12,339 nt of DNA. Origin: DASZCR01 sp035942915 (GTDB lineage Bacteria > Acidobacteriota > Blastocatellia > Pyrinomonadales > Pyrinomonadaceae). The DNA lies in contig DASZCR010000275.1 in assembly GCA_035942915.1 (NCBI GenBank), positions 1-12,339 of the forward strand, in the 5' to 3' direction. A program made the translations under genes and the position numbers. The number at the start of each line of letters is the position of its first letter. Position 1 is the stretch's first letter. Of the stretch, positions 5,707-12,339 are shown piece after piece. The notes under the pieces are model-generated. The model had not been told where the DNA came from. It saw nothing but the letters and a program-made list of their open reading frames with translations, and did not search any database.

Positions 5707-6402
5707 TCAACCGAAGTATTTGAAGCCGACCCGTAAATTGTTGAGTAGCGGGGGCGGGATGGTCGAGATGAGAACCCACGTCATGAGGGCGTGTGAGAGC
5801 GAGAGGGCCAGCAGATTCGGCGCGCGTTGATAGACGGTCGCCCAGAGCAACCCACCTGCAAAAGTGGCAACGCTCAGACCGGGATTGGGCAGATGGAGCA
5901 GACCGAAGACGAGCGCGACGACGAAGACGCTCAGGCGTCCGCGCCCCCAGATAATCTGCGCGCGCCGGTTGATGAAGGCTTGGAGGACGAACTGCTGCAT
6001 CAACCCCCACGCGACGCCGAGCGTCGGCACAATGAGATATGACCAGCCGCCGCGCCAGAGACGCAGGTTAAGCCCGCCATAGAGCCAGCCGAGCAAGATG
6101 CAGAAGAGCGTCGCCGCCAGCATCGGCAACGCCAGCAGACGCACGGCCTCGAAGAAGTTGTCGAGCCGCCAACCCAAGTCGCGCGCCCTCTCGCGCCGGA
6201 TGCGCTGCGAGAGAAAGATGAGCGTGAAGGCAGAGACAACGGGGACGAGCATGACAAGGCGGCTCCTCCCGGCCAGCGCGAGGACGACCCACTCGGCAAT
6301 CAGCGCAGAGGCCGTGACCGAGACAATCTCCCACGCTGCCAGCGCGCGGTCGCCCGGCGCTCCCCTCTCAGCCTGCGCTGTCCCCCTGACCGTGTTGCTC
6401 AA
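5707..6402 (-). CDS. CPBP-family (CAAX protease-like) membrane protein with altered catalytic motif
   Basis: The 231-residue protein has about six to seven hydrophobic segments. In its second half it has the three positions of the CPBP/Abi fold: motif 1 at WGLMQQFVLQAFINRR (132-147), motif 2 FGLLHLPN with His170, and motif 3 LSLSHALMTW with His204. In active CPBP intramembrane proteases motif 1 is EExxxR. Here both glutamates are Gln136 and Gln137, so it may be inactive, use other residues, or belong to a subfamily with a different job. The only usable start is TTG at 6402 (no ATG or GTG before the first membrane segment), preceded by AGAGGGCGAG. It lies downstream of the 6498-7064 gene in the same direction, 95 bases away, separated by an inverted repeat; cotranscription is possible. 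The fold is fairly sure, the function is not. Confidence 0.8.
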   Translation of the reverse strand: MSNTVRGTAQAERGAPGDRALAAWEIVSVTASALIAEWVVLALAGRSRLVMLVPVVSAFTLIFLSQRIRRERARDLGWRLDNFFEAVRLLALPMLAATLFCILLGWLYGGLNLRLWRGGWSYLIVPTLGVAWGLMQQFVLQAFINRRAQIIWGRGRLSVFVVALVFGLLHLPNPGLSVATFAGGLLWATVYQRAPNLLALSLSHALMTWVLISTIPPPLLNNLRVGFKYFG

Positions 6403-6420
6403 AACGTTCTCGCCCTCTTT

Positions 6421-6477
6421 CGCGTCTTTGCGGCTTCGGCATGAGGTTACAGGTCACGCCGGAGCCGCAAAGATGCG
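6421..6477. repeat. Long inverted repeat between two minus-strand genes
   Basis: Arms 6421-6440 and 6458-6477 can pair over 20 positions around a 17-base loop; the arms read CTTTGCGGCT / AGCCGCAAAG at their core. The two non-matching positions are G-U pairs in a plus-strand RNA but A-C mismatches in a minus-strand RNA. No T-run follows on either strand, so it is not a standard terminator. It could be an RNA-processing or stabilising structure, or a REP-like dispersed repeat; TCTTTGCGGC-type strings resemble intergenic repeats I recall from other genomes. Confidence 0.6.
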
Positions 6478-6497
6478 AAGAAGAATTATTCCTGCCG

Positions 6498-7064
6498 TTA
6501 ACGGTCGTTCGACTCCTGCGCGCCCGCGCCGACCGTGAAGCGCAAGGGGCGTCCGACGAGTTGGAGCGTGCGGCGCGCACCGCCGCCGCTCGCATGTACG
6601 GCGTAGACTCTCGCTTCGTGCTCGCCCGCCTCGCGCGTCGGGAACAGAAAGGTGAAGCCGTGACGCTCGTCGGCTGCGCGTCCGGCCGTGCGGATGTCCG
6701 GTCGCGCCTCGTCGGCCAGACGGCTCGCGGCAAACTTGCCATTGATGTAAAGCTGCACCTCGATGTGCTCGGCGGGGCGCGATTCGTCAGTCACCCAACC
6801 GGAGACGCGCTGCGCGCTGGCCTCGTCAACCGAGCCGCGAAAGTGCGGGTTGAAGGCCAAATAGTAAAAAGCCACCGCGAAGGCGCTGACGAGCAGAGCC
6901 TCCACGATGGACTTGGCGATGAGGAGATGGGCAAGGCGCGTGCGTGCTTCGACCGTCGGCGCGTTAGCAGATGCGTGCGCAGAGGAAGCGGCGGCGAAGT
7001 CGGACGAGTTTGTCCGCACATTCGCCGCCGCTGTTGGCCGACTCCGCGTCGAGTCGTCTCTCAT
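6498..7064 (-). CDS. Single-pass membrane protein with C-terminal beta-sandwich domain, function unknown
   Basis: I do not recognise this 188-residue protein as a named family. The first 45 residues are Ser/Ala/Thr-rich and probably cytosolic. One transmembrane helix follows (about 48-70, KSIVEALLVSAFAVAFYYLAF), then an external domain (about 77-178) predicted to be mostly beta strand. Its pattern VSGWVTDESRP, VQLYINGKFAASRLADEARPD, HGFTFLFP and GEHEARVYAVH resembles the small 'GW..D..G..' sandwich modules appended to some glycosyltransferases and surface proteins; this is only a resemblance. The ATG at 7064 overlaps the stop of the large upstream gene as ATGA and has AGGGG upstream. The two are therefore probably translated together, and the products may contact each other outside the membrane. 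A CPBP-like gene follows 95 bases downstream. Confidence 0.75.
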   Translation of the reverse strand: MRDDSTRSRPTAAANVRTNSSDFAAASSAHASANAPTVEARTRLAHLLIAKSIVEALLVSAFAVAFYYLAFNPHFRGSVDEASAQRVSGWVTDESRPAEHIEVQLYINGKFAASRLADEARPDIRTAGRAADERHGFTFLFPTREAGEHEARVYAVHASGGGARRTLQLVGRPLRFTVGAGAQESNDR

Positions 7065-9490
7065 TGCCCCTGATAGTTGTTGCCGTTCGAGTCTTGAAAC
7101 TGAAGCGAGTGGCGCGGCGTCAGTGTCGTGTCGGCCGCCGCATTCGCCGCGAGACGCACGGAGACTTTGAGAACGGCCGTGTCGCCGGGCGCGAGTTCAG
7201 GGACGCGCCAGGTGAAACGCTGCGCGCCGCCGGGTGCGTCCTGCGTCGAGAGCGAAGGCTCGGAGGAGACGAACTGCAAGGCGGCGGGAAGCTGCTCGTT
7301 GACGAGGAGGTTCTTGGCGAGACCCGCGCCGTCATTGACGAGGACGAGGCGATAGAAGAACGTCTCGCCCGGCGCGACTTCGACCGAGCCTAACTCTGCG
7401 CGGACGCGCACGCGCGGCGCGGCCACCTTCAAGACCGTTCCGGCTTCGGTGGCGACGCGTTGCTGCGTCGAGAGTGCGCGCGTGACGAGGTTGTAGGCGT
7501 ACTGCTGACGGTCGGGCGTCGAGCGCGGGATGTCAACGCGCAGGAGGACTGGAAACTGTCCGCCGCGCGGTTCGATGGGAGTCGTCTGCGTGATGGCCTG
7601 CTCGCTCTCCTGATGGAGACCGTCGCCGTTCGTGTCGGCGTAGATGGTCGCGGCGGGCGCGCCGGGCGCGACAATCTGCAAGCCGAAGCTTTCGGGATAG
7701 TTGCTCGGATTACGCACGACGAACGGGATGTAGATGGTGTCGCCGGGTGTGGCCGTCAGGTCTGTCGAGACGGCGTCGAGACGCGCGCGCGGGACACGAC
7801 CGACGGTAATGGAGGGGCCATCGAAGTTCGAGGCCGCAGAGAGGCTGACGGTTTTCATCGTGCCGCGACCGATGGTGCGCTTGACGGCGAGCGCATCGGG
7901 CACGGCGCGGAGTGTGACGGAGATATCGCGTCCGGCGCGTGATTCGAGGTCGCCGAGGAGCCAGACTGCCGTGCGCGAATCGCGGTCGTACTGCAAAGGC
8001 GCGGGGTTGGCGCTGACGAGTTCAAAGTCGGGATTGAAGACGAAGTCGGCGCGTGCGCTGCGGGCGGTGGCGCTGCCCTGATTACGCATCGAGATGCTCT
8101 GCGTAAAGGTCTCGCCGGGCATCACCGTCTCCTGCGTGACGTTCGAGGCGGCGACGAGCGCGGCGGCGACGACCGTCAGCGAAGCGTCCTGCACGCGTGC
8201 GACCTGATAGTCGGCTTGCGAGGCGGCGCGGACGAAGAAGTTGCGCTGCTGGTTGTCGGGCGCGCTGTCGGGGATGCGTATGTTAAGCAGCACGTCGTAG
8301 CTTGCGCCGCGCGCCAGTTGCGGCGTCACCATGATGGGCATCCCCGTGTCGGAGCCGCCGTTGGCCGGGCTGAAGGTGGGCTGGAACTCAGCGGGCAAAT
8401 CGGTTTCGAGACGGAACTGGTCTTCCTTGTTGCCGGTGTTGGTGACGACGAGCGGCATCTGCACGCTCTGTCCGGGCGAAGCGGCTAAGGCCGCGCGGCG
8501 TAGTGCCAGTTGCAGACCCGGCACTTGTTTGACCGTGATGCTGAAGCCGCCGGTCTGTGTGGCGGCCGTCGGAGCGGGTTCGACAGGCGCGCTCGTCGTT
8601 GAGGCGTTGAAGGCCGGGTCGGAGGTCGCGGCCGGGCGCTGAGGCTGCGGCGTAGGCGTCGCGACGGCGGACGGCGTCACAGGCTGCGTGCGCGCGTTGG
8701 TGTTGTTGCGTGCGACCTGCTGCTGGCCTCCTGTGTCGTTGGCGCGGCGGGCAGAGCCGGTCGAGGGGGTCGTCCTCGGCGTGGTTCGCTCGTTGTTGGT
8801 GTTGGCAGCGACTTCGGTCGGCGGCGGCTGGCGCTGATTGGTGACGCGCGGCCGACGGTTGTTACCTTCACGACGGATGTTGAGCGAAGGCGTGTTGCGC
8901 GTCTCTGTGCGCGCAAGGCCGTTGGCGGGCGCGGTGGTCGTCTCGTTTGTACGAGGGGCGACGGGCGCAGGTGTCGGCGTCGGCCTCACGGCGGCGACCT
9001 CGGCGGGCGTCGTCTGCGTGCGCGCAGCGGCGCTGCTGCTGCCGTTGTTAGCGCCGGGCTGTGCGGGGCGTGTGCCGCGCGCGGCCGCTTCCTGTCGCGC
9101 CGTCTTTAGTTCCGTGTCGTAGATATCGACGAAGGGCGTGTCTTTGATTCCGCGCAGACGTTGCCCGACGCGTTCGGCCTCCTGCAACTGACCGAGTTGC
9201 ATGTAGGAGCGGCCGAGCCAGAGCAGCGTGAGGTCTGTCACGACGCTGTTCGGGTAGGTCTTGAGGAAATCGTTGAAGACGGCGGCAGCTTGGTCGTAGC
9301 GTCCCTGTATGAAGTAGTTCTGCCCCTTGGAAAAGAGCGACGTTTCGGCATCGCTCGGCGCGGCCTCGTCCTGCGCGGCGGCGGCCAACACAATCTGGGG
9401 GGTGGCGGCGCGCGCATAGCTGGCGGCGAAAGGAGCACAGGCGAGCGTCGCCGCGAGCGCAGCCGCGCTGATTTTAGTTCTCATAATCAA
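7061..9490 (-). CDS. Large exported protein: TPR, Pro/Thr/Asn-rich linker and tandem beta-sandwich (NEW3/DUF11-like) domains
   Basis: From TTG at 9490 the product has 809 residues. A signal peptide (about 1-28, ending SYARA) is followed by a TPR-like segment (about 50-135, YFIQGRYDQAAAVFNDFLK, then LLWLGRSYMQLGQLQEAERV). A disordered Pro/Thr/Asn/Arg-rich linker covers about 135-315, then three or four Ig-like beta-sandwich units to the end. Phrases such as VVTNTGNKEDQFRLE, MRNQGSATARSA, VVRNPSNYPESFGL and LVLVNDGAGLAKNLLVNEQ are typical of NEW3/CARDB/DUF11-type domains. ADTNGDGLHQESEQ looks like a calcium-binding loop. No cell-wall or outer-membrane anchor is seen. GGAGG (9500-9504) touches ATG 9499 and is 15 bases from ATG 9484, but 9 from the TTG, which decides the start. 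It probably forms a periplasmic or surface scaffold; it is coupled by ATGA to the membrane protein gene downstream. Confidence 0.85.
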   Translation of the reverse strand: MIMRTKISAAALAATLACAPFAASYARAATPQIVLAAAAQDEAAPSDAETSLFSKGQNYFIQGRYDQAAAVFNDFLKTYPNSVVTDLTLLWLGRSYMQLGQLQEAERVGQRLRGIKDTPFVDIYDTELKTARQEAAARGTRPAQPGANNGSSSAAARTQTTPAEVAAVRPTPTPAPVAPRTNETTTAPANGLARTETRNTPSLNIRREGNNRRPRVTNQRQPPPTEVAANTNNERTTPRTTPSTGSARRANDTGGQQQVARNNTNARTQPVTPSAVATPTPQPQRPAATSDPAFNASTTSAPVEPAPTAATQTGGFSITVKQVPGLQLALRRAALAASPGQSVQMPLVVTNTGNKEDQFRLETDLPAEFQPTFSPANGGSDTGMPIMVTPQLARGASYDVLLNIRIPDSAPDNQQRNFFVRAASQADYQVARVQDASLTVVAAALVAASNVTQETVMPGETFTQSISMRNQGSATARSARADFVFNPDFELVSANPAPLQYDRDSRTAVWLLGDLESRAGRDISVTLRAVPDALAVKRTIGRGTMKTVSLSAASNFDGPSITVGRVPRARLDAVSTDLTATPGDTIYIPFVVRNPSNYPESFGLQIVAPGAPAATIYADTNGDGLHQESEQAITQTTPIEPRGGQFPVLLRVDIPRSTPDRQQYAYNLVTRALSTQQRVATEAGTVLKVAAPRVRVRAELGSVEVAPGETFFYRLVLVNDGAGLAKNLLVNEQLPAALQFVSSEPSLSTQDAPGGAQRFTWRVPELAPGDTAVLKVSVRLAANAAADTTLTPRHSLQFQDSNGNNYQGQ

Positions 9491-9572
9491 AGTTATCATC
9501 CTCCGACAGGCAGGAGCGGGTTTTTCCGAAGTGTTCGGCTAAAGCTTTCGCCGGCCTCCGTTCGCGGCGCGA

Positions 9573-9599
9573 GAGCGTGCGGCGGGTGAGCGCACGCTC
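9573..9599 (-). other. Hairpin in the leader of the large exported protein gene
   Basis: GAGCGTGCG (9573-9581) and CGCACGCTC (9591-9599) form a perfect 9-base stem with a 9-base loop. It lies in the predicted 5' leader (about 9622 to 9490), and no T-run follows on either strand. It might stabilise the leader or terminate transcription from the polysaccharide export gene weakly. Apart from this hairpin and the promoter, I see nothing else in the 228-base gap (9491-9718). Confidence 0.4.
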
Positions 9600-9628
9600 A
9601 GGATTCTCGGGGTTGGCCGGCACGCGGG

Positions 9629-9657
9629 ATAATACAACCTCGGCCACTCTTGGGCAA
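9629..9657 (-). promoter_or_regulatory. Candidate promoter for the large exported protein operon
   Basis: On the minus strand TTGCCC (9652-9657) and TATTAT (9629-9634) are separated by exactly 17 bases and match the sigma-70 consensus at four and five of six positions. Transcription would start near 9622, giving a leader of about 130 bases before the TTG at 9490. Placed downstream of the polysaccharide export gene, it suggests that the 7061-9490 / 6498-7064 pair can be transcribed separately from it. Confidence 0.55.
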
Positions 9658-9718
9658 GACTCCCTGACGACGACCGTCGAGAAACAACTCCCCGGACACC
9701 TGTGCTCTCTTCTAACGC

Positions 9719-10933
9719 CTATTTTTTGCGCGCCGAAACCTCGACGCGGTCGCCCGGACGAAGCACCGGGTCGGGTATTTTGCCTTCTTCAATCTGCTGC
9801 AAGACGTACTCGGTCGAAACCAGACGGCCGTCTGCGCCCTGACGCGAAACTTTGACGCTCGCGCCCGTCTTGACCGTCACGCCGCCCGAAGCGAGGACGG
9901 CCTGCGTGAGCGTCAGACCGGCGTGAAAATCCTTCTGACCCGGCGACGTAATCATCCCGCCGATAAAGTAGAACTCCGGCGGACGCGAGATGAGCGTCAC
10001 TACGTCGCCCGGATAGACGAGCACGTTCATCCCGTTCGCGTCGTTGAGGTCTATCGTCGTGCTCTGTCCGTTGGTGTGCGAGATGACGACGGCGCGCGCG
10101 GCCTCAGGTTTGGGCTGTGCCTCGGCGATGACGACGTAGAGCGGCACGGCCTCGCGGCGCAAGACCTTCGCGCCGGGGTCGGCGGCCAGCCCGCTGACCA
10201 TCACCGTATGGCTCGCGTACTCGCGCACGCTGACTCTGACCTGCGGCTTGTCGTAGACAGCGCGCCGCTTCAATTCGGCTATCAGTTGTCCGGCCAGCTC
10301 TTCGGTCGTCATCCCGGCGACGTTCAAGGGGTCGCCCGCCAGAGGATATTCGAGGACGCCGCCCGCCATCACCGTGTAGAGCGTAGAGGCGCGCGTGTTG
10401 GTGTCGTTCAGCAGGCGGATGTCCAGCACGTCGCCCGCGCCGATGCGGTAGATGGAAGTCGGCGAGACGGCGCTGGCAAGTGGCGGAGCAGTGACCGCAG
10501 CGGACGAGGGAGGCTGCGACGAGCCTGTTGTCGCGGGCGCGGAAGTCTTGGGCGCGAAAGTGCCGGAGGCGGGAGAACCGACGGGCAGCGGGTCGGGCGA
10601 TTTAGCAGGCGCGTCGCTCGTCGTCGATGGTTGGTTGGTGGCCGAAGGCAGCGCAGCGTTCGTGTTCGCAGAGACGACGGCCGGGGTCTTCTCCGGGTCG
10701 GCTTTTCTGGTTTCGGACGAAGGCTTCTGCGATTCCTGCGAGCCGCGCTTCGGGTCACTCTTCGCGTCCGACTTGGCGACCGTCGGCTTCGTTTCCTTCT
10801 TCGCGGCGGGCGCGCCCTCTGTGGCTCTCTCCTCGGCGAGCGGGCCGACGCGCACATCATTCGACTGGGCGCGCGGCGTGGCCGCGTCGAACGCGCAACA
10901 AAGCAGCGCGGACAGCAATAAAGCTTTTCTCAT
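9719..10933 (-). CDS. Polysaccharide export protein, Wza-like (Poly_export + SLBB)
   Basis: The 404-residue protein is an exported member of the Wza/outer-membrane polysaccharide export family. These proteins form the channel or periplasmic ring through which capsular or exopolysaccharide leaves the cell. Residues 1-22 are a signal peptide. About 27-155 are a low-complexity Lys/Ser/Pro/Thr/Ala linker. YRIGAGDVLDIRLLND at 162-177 begins the Poly_export domain (to about 237). Two SLBB-type domains follow: about 241-318, with VMVSGLAADPG and VYPGDVVTLI, and about 322-402, with FIGGMITSPGQKDFHAGLTLTQAV and LRPGDRVEVS. The signal region (ALLCCAF) lacks a normal lipobox, unlike Wza, which is a lipoprotein. 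Most family members are shorter before the first domain. No glycosyltransferase, Wzc or polymerase gene is in the window, so the exported glycan is unknown. The ATG at 10933 has only a distant AAGGAAG upstream. Confidence 0.93.
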   Translation of the reverse strand: MRKALLLSALLCCAFDAATPRAQSNDVRVGPLAEERATEGAPAAKKETKPTVAKSDAKSDPKRGSQESQKPSSETRKADPEKTPAVVSANTNAALPSATNQPSTTSDAPAKSPDPLPVGSPASGTFAPKTSAPATTGSSQPPSSAAVTAPPLASAVSPTSIYRIGAGDVLDIRLLNDTNTRASTLYTVMAGGVLEYPLAGDPLNVAGMTTEELAGQLIAELKRRAVYDKPQVRVSVREYASHTVMVSGLAADPGAKVLRREAVPLYVVIAEAQPKPEAARAVVISHTNGQSTTIDLNDANGMNVLVYPGDVVTLISRPPEFYFIGGMITSPGQKDFHAGLTLTQAVLASGGVTVKTGASVKVSRQGADGRLVSTEYVLQQIEEGKIPDPVLRPGDRVEVSARKK

Positions 10934-11312
10934 ACGGCACTCAACTTCCTTCTACCTGTTGACGAGGCTCGCGTGATGGCCGGGCATTGGCCGCCGACGC
11001 TCTTCGTCGTCTGGAAACCCGCTTGAAATCGGTTCGGGCTTCTCACACAAGACTAAACAACTAAACGCCCGATTTTCGCAGAGAAACACGAAATCCGTTG
11101 CTCTCCTTGCGCCTCCGCGCGCGGCTCGCCCGTGCGCGCCGACAACTATCTTCCGCGATAAAGAAATTTATGTCCAAGAATTTTTACGGACGCCAAGGCC
11201 GCCGTGTCTTTGACGAGAGGCGCGCGGCTCTTGCGGGCGAGTCTGTGTTGACTTTCAAAGGACTGGGCGCGAGTTTTCGCGGGAGCGTATTCGTCTGCCC
11301 GCAGAGAAGATT
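10934..11312 (-). other. 379-base gene-free leader region upstream of the polysaccharide export gene
   Basis: I find no convincing gene here. The plus-strand frame from 11098 has no ribosome binding site, is Arg-rich and runs into ptsI antisense. The right end contains a good promoter match (11310-11339), so most of this region may be a 5' leader of about 370 bases. The left end has a nested hairpin (10961-11008). A small CGCGA/TCGCG hairpin lies at 11268-11281. Between are AT-richer stretches (about 11040-11075 and 11155-11190) without a clear -10/-35 pair. It does not match a riboswitch class I know. Confidence 0.45.
10961..11008 (-). other. Nested hairpin just upstream of the polysaccharide export gene
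   Basis: On the minus strand three short stems nest: GACGA/TCGTC (11004-11008 with 10961-10965), GCGT/ACGC (10997-11000 with 10971-10974) and GGCC/GGCC (10989-10992 with 10978-10981), around a 7-base loop. It ends 27 bases before the ATG. It is GC-rich and imperfect, so it may be chance in a sequence of this composition. Confidence 0.25.
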
Positions 11313-11339
11313 TTACCCGTTATTTTTCGCGGGTGGCAA
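11310..11339 (-). promoter_or_regulatory. Candidate sigma-70 promoter overlapping the 3' end of ptsI
   Basis: TTGCCA (11334-11339) and TAAAAT (11310-11315) lie 18 bases apart on the minus strand, each matching the consensus at five of six positions. The -10 contains the ptsI stop codon. Transcription would start near 11303 and run through 370 bases to the polysaccharide export gene, or give a small RNA. Confidence 0.45.
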
Positions 11340-12339
11340 GGTTTGCGGCGGAAAAAGCTGCGGCCACTCCGCGCCGAGCCGCTCGCGCACGAGCGCCTCC
11401 ACGTCGTCGGCCGTCACGCAGGCCAGACACTCGGCCGCAATCTCTTCGGCGCGCGCGCACTCCACACCGGCCAGCGTCCGTCGCACGCGCGGGATGGAGG
11501 ATGCCGTCATGCTCAGGTCGCGCGCGCCGAGGCCGACGAGCAGGACGGCGTAGGCGGGCGTGGCGGCCATCTCGCCACAGACGACGGCCTGAATCCGCGC
11601 CTCGCGCGCCGCGCGCAACGTGCGACCGATGCTGTGCAGCACGCTCGGATGCAGCGTGCGAAACCAATCGGCCACCTCGTCGTTGCTGCGGTCAACGGCG
11701 AGCAGGTATTGGACGAGGTCGTTCGTTCCCAGACTGAAGAAGTCCACCTCGCGCGCCAGTTGCTCGACGACGAAGACGGCCGACGGCACTTCAATCATCG
11801 CGCCGACGCGCACCGCTCCCGTCTCGCGTCCCTCGTCTGCGAGCCGCGCGCGTTCGTCTTCGATGATGGCGCGCGCGCGGCGCACGTCCGTGATGTCGGA
11901 AATCATCGGCAGCACGAGGTCGAGACGCCCTTTGGCGGCCGCGCGCAGCACGGCGCGCACCTGCGTCCGCAAGACCTGCTCGCGGCGCAGCGAGAAACGG
12001 ATGGCGCGCAGGCCGAGCGCAGGGTTGCGTTCGCCGCTCTCTTCGAGGTCAACTCCCATCTTGTCGCCGCCGAGGTCGAAGAGGCGGACGGTTGCGCCGT
12101 CGTCTCCGGCGAGGCGCGCAATCTCGACGTAGGCGGCGCACTGCGCGTCTTCGTTCGGCAGAACGCCGTGCTGTGTGAGGAGAAATTCCGAGCGATAGAG
12201 TCCGATGCCGTGCGCGCCGAAGCGTCTGACGGCGTCGTACTCGGCGGGCAATTCGACATTGGCGCGCAAGACTATCTCGATGCCGTCCTTCGTCCGCAGA
12301 GGCACGCGCTCGCCTTCCGCGCCGCGCGCCGTAGAGGGC
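11313..12339 (-). CDS. ptsI: PTS enzyme I (phosphoenolpyruvate-protein phosphotransferase), C-terminal part
   Basis: The frame is open through the right edge, so this is the last 341 codons of a gene usually about 570-590 codons long. Enzyme I takes phosphate from PEP and passes it to HPr in the cytosol. Only the PEP-binding TIM-barrel domain is present; the HPr-binding and phosphohistidine domains lie outside. Counting from the GTG at 12305, the active-site landmarks are GIGLYRSEFL (33-42, PEP-binding Arg38), FDLGGDK (76-82), NPALGLRAIR (94-103, Arg100), MIEVPSA (170-176, Glu172), SLGTNDLVQY (191-200, Asn195/Asp196) and VVCGEMA (241-247, proton-donor Cys243). All key residues are intact. The GTG is internal to the protein, not a true start. 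No HPr gene is visible. Acidobacterial-type PTS often lacks sugar permeases and may be regulatory; this is inference. Confidence 0.95.
   Translation of the reverse strand, partial: PSTARGAEGERVPLRTKDGIEIVLRANVELPAEYDAVRRFGAHGIGLYRSEFLLTQHGVLPNEDAQCAAYVEIARLAGDDGATVRLFDLGGDKMGVDLEESGERNPALGLRAIRFSLRREQVLRTQVRAVLRAAAKGRLDLVLPMISDITDVRRARAIIEDERARLADEGRETGAVRVGAMIEVPSAVFVVEQLAREVDFFSLGTNDLVQYLLAVDRSNDEVADWFRTLHPSVLHSIGRTLRAAREARIQAVVCGEMAATPAYAVLLVGLGARDLSMTASSIPRVRRTLAGVECARAEEIAAECLACVTADDVEALVRERLGAEWPQLFPPQTLPPAKNNG

Noticed and set aside
8640..9060. Repetitive-looking stretch inside the large exported protein gene, considered as tandem repeats or a CRISPR-like array
   Set aside because: It has no regular repeat unit; it encodes a Pro/Thr/Asn/Arg-rich disordered linker.
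9923..10921. A 332-codon plus-strand frame opposite the polysaccharide export gene
   Set aside because: Arg/Gly-rich translation without domains; the minus-strand frame has unmistakable Poly_export and SLBB motifs.
11268..11281. CGCGA/TCGCG hairpin after ptsI, considered as its terminator
   Set aside because: Only five pairs and no T-run on the minus strand; too weak to call.
11098..11553. Plus-strand frame in the gap beside ptsI
   Set aside because: Arg/Ala-rich, without a ribosome binding site, and its second half is antisense to intact ptsI active-site sequence.

Overview
The window looks like part of a GC-rich bacterial chromosome. Acidobacteriota, probably near class Blastocatellia, is my best guess. 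That rests on remembered protein-family flavour: a tricorn-like S41 peptidase, a UMF1-type carrier, a CPBP-like protein with a QQ variant motif, and a TPR/NEW3-like surface protein. It is inference, not a database result. There are ten protein genes, two of them cut by the window edges, and one RNase P RNA gene. I saw no tRNA, CRISPR array, transposase or phage gene.

Layout. The left edge (minus strand, 1-831) holds the N-terminal part of an exported tricorn-type S41 peptidase. A divergent promoter region (832-1073) separates it from a plus-strand pair, 1074-3442. That pair is a phosphoglycerate-mutase-like metalloenzyme and a UMF1/Atg22-type MFS carrier, joined by a one-base stop/start overlap. 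Everything to the right is on the minus strand. Read in its own direction from the right edge, the order is: the C-terminal half of PTS enzyme I (ptsI, 11313-edge); a 379-base leader region; a Wza-like polysaccharide export protein (9719-10933); a promoter and hairpin region; a large exported TPR/beta-sandwich protein (7061-9490); a membrane-anchored beta-sandwich protein overlapping it by ATGA (6498-7064); a CPBP-like membrane protein lacking the usual glutamates (5707-6402); rnpB (5082-5585); a ribbon-helix-helix protein (4734-5018) with a good terminator; a membrane-anchored TPR protein (3792-4577); and a PP0621-like zinc-ribbon protein (3439-3795) that meets the MFS gene tail to tail.

The genes suggest cell-envelope work: polysaccharide export, a periplasmic or surface repeat protein with a coupled membrane partner, an intramembrane protease-like protein and TPR proteins. 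These sit among housekeeping genes (ptsI, rnpB). No gene is a clear member of a new defence or metabolic system. The less ordinary observations are the RNase P RNA (long, with an insertion and a flanking stem that encloses the whole RNA), the recurring extended -10 element TGCTAYA, the catalytically altered CPBP protein, and the coupled 7061-9490 / 6498-7064 pair of unknown function.

Start codons needed care. Two proteins start best at TTG (8-9 bases after GGAGG in one case, just after a terminator in another), one at GTG, and the CPBP gene has only TTG available.
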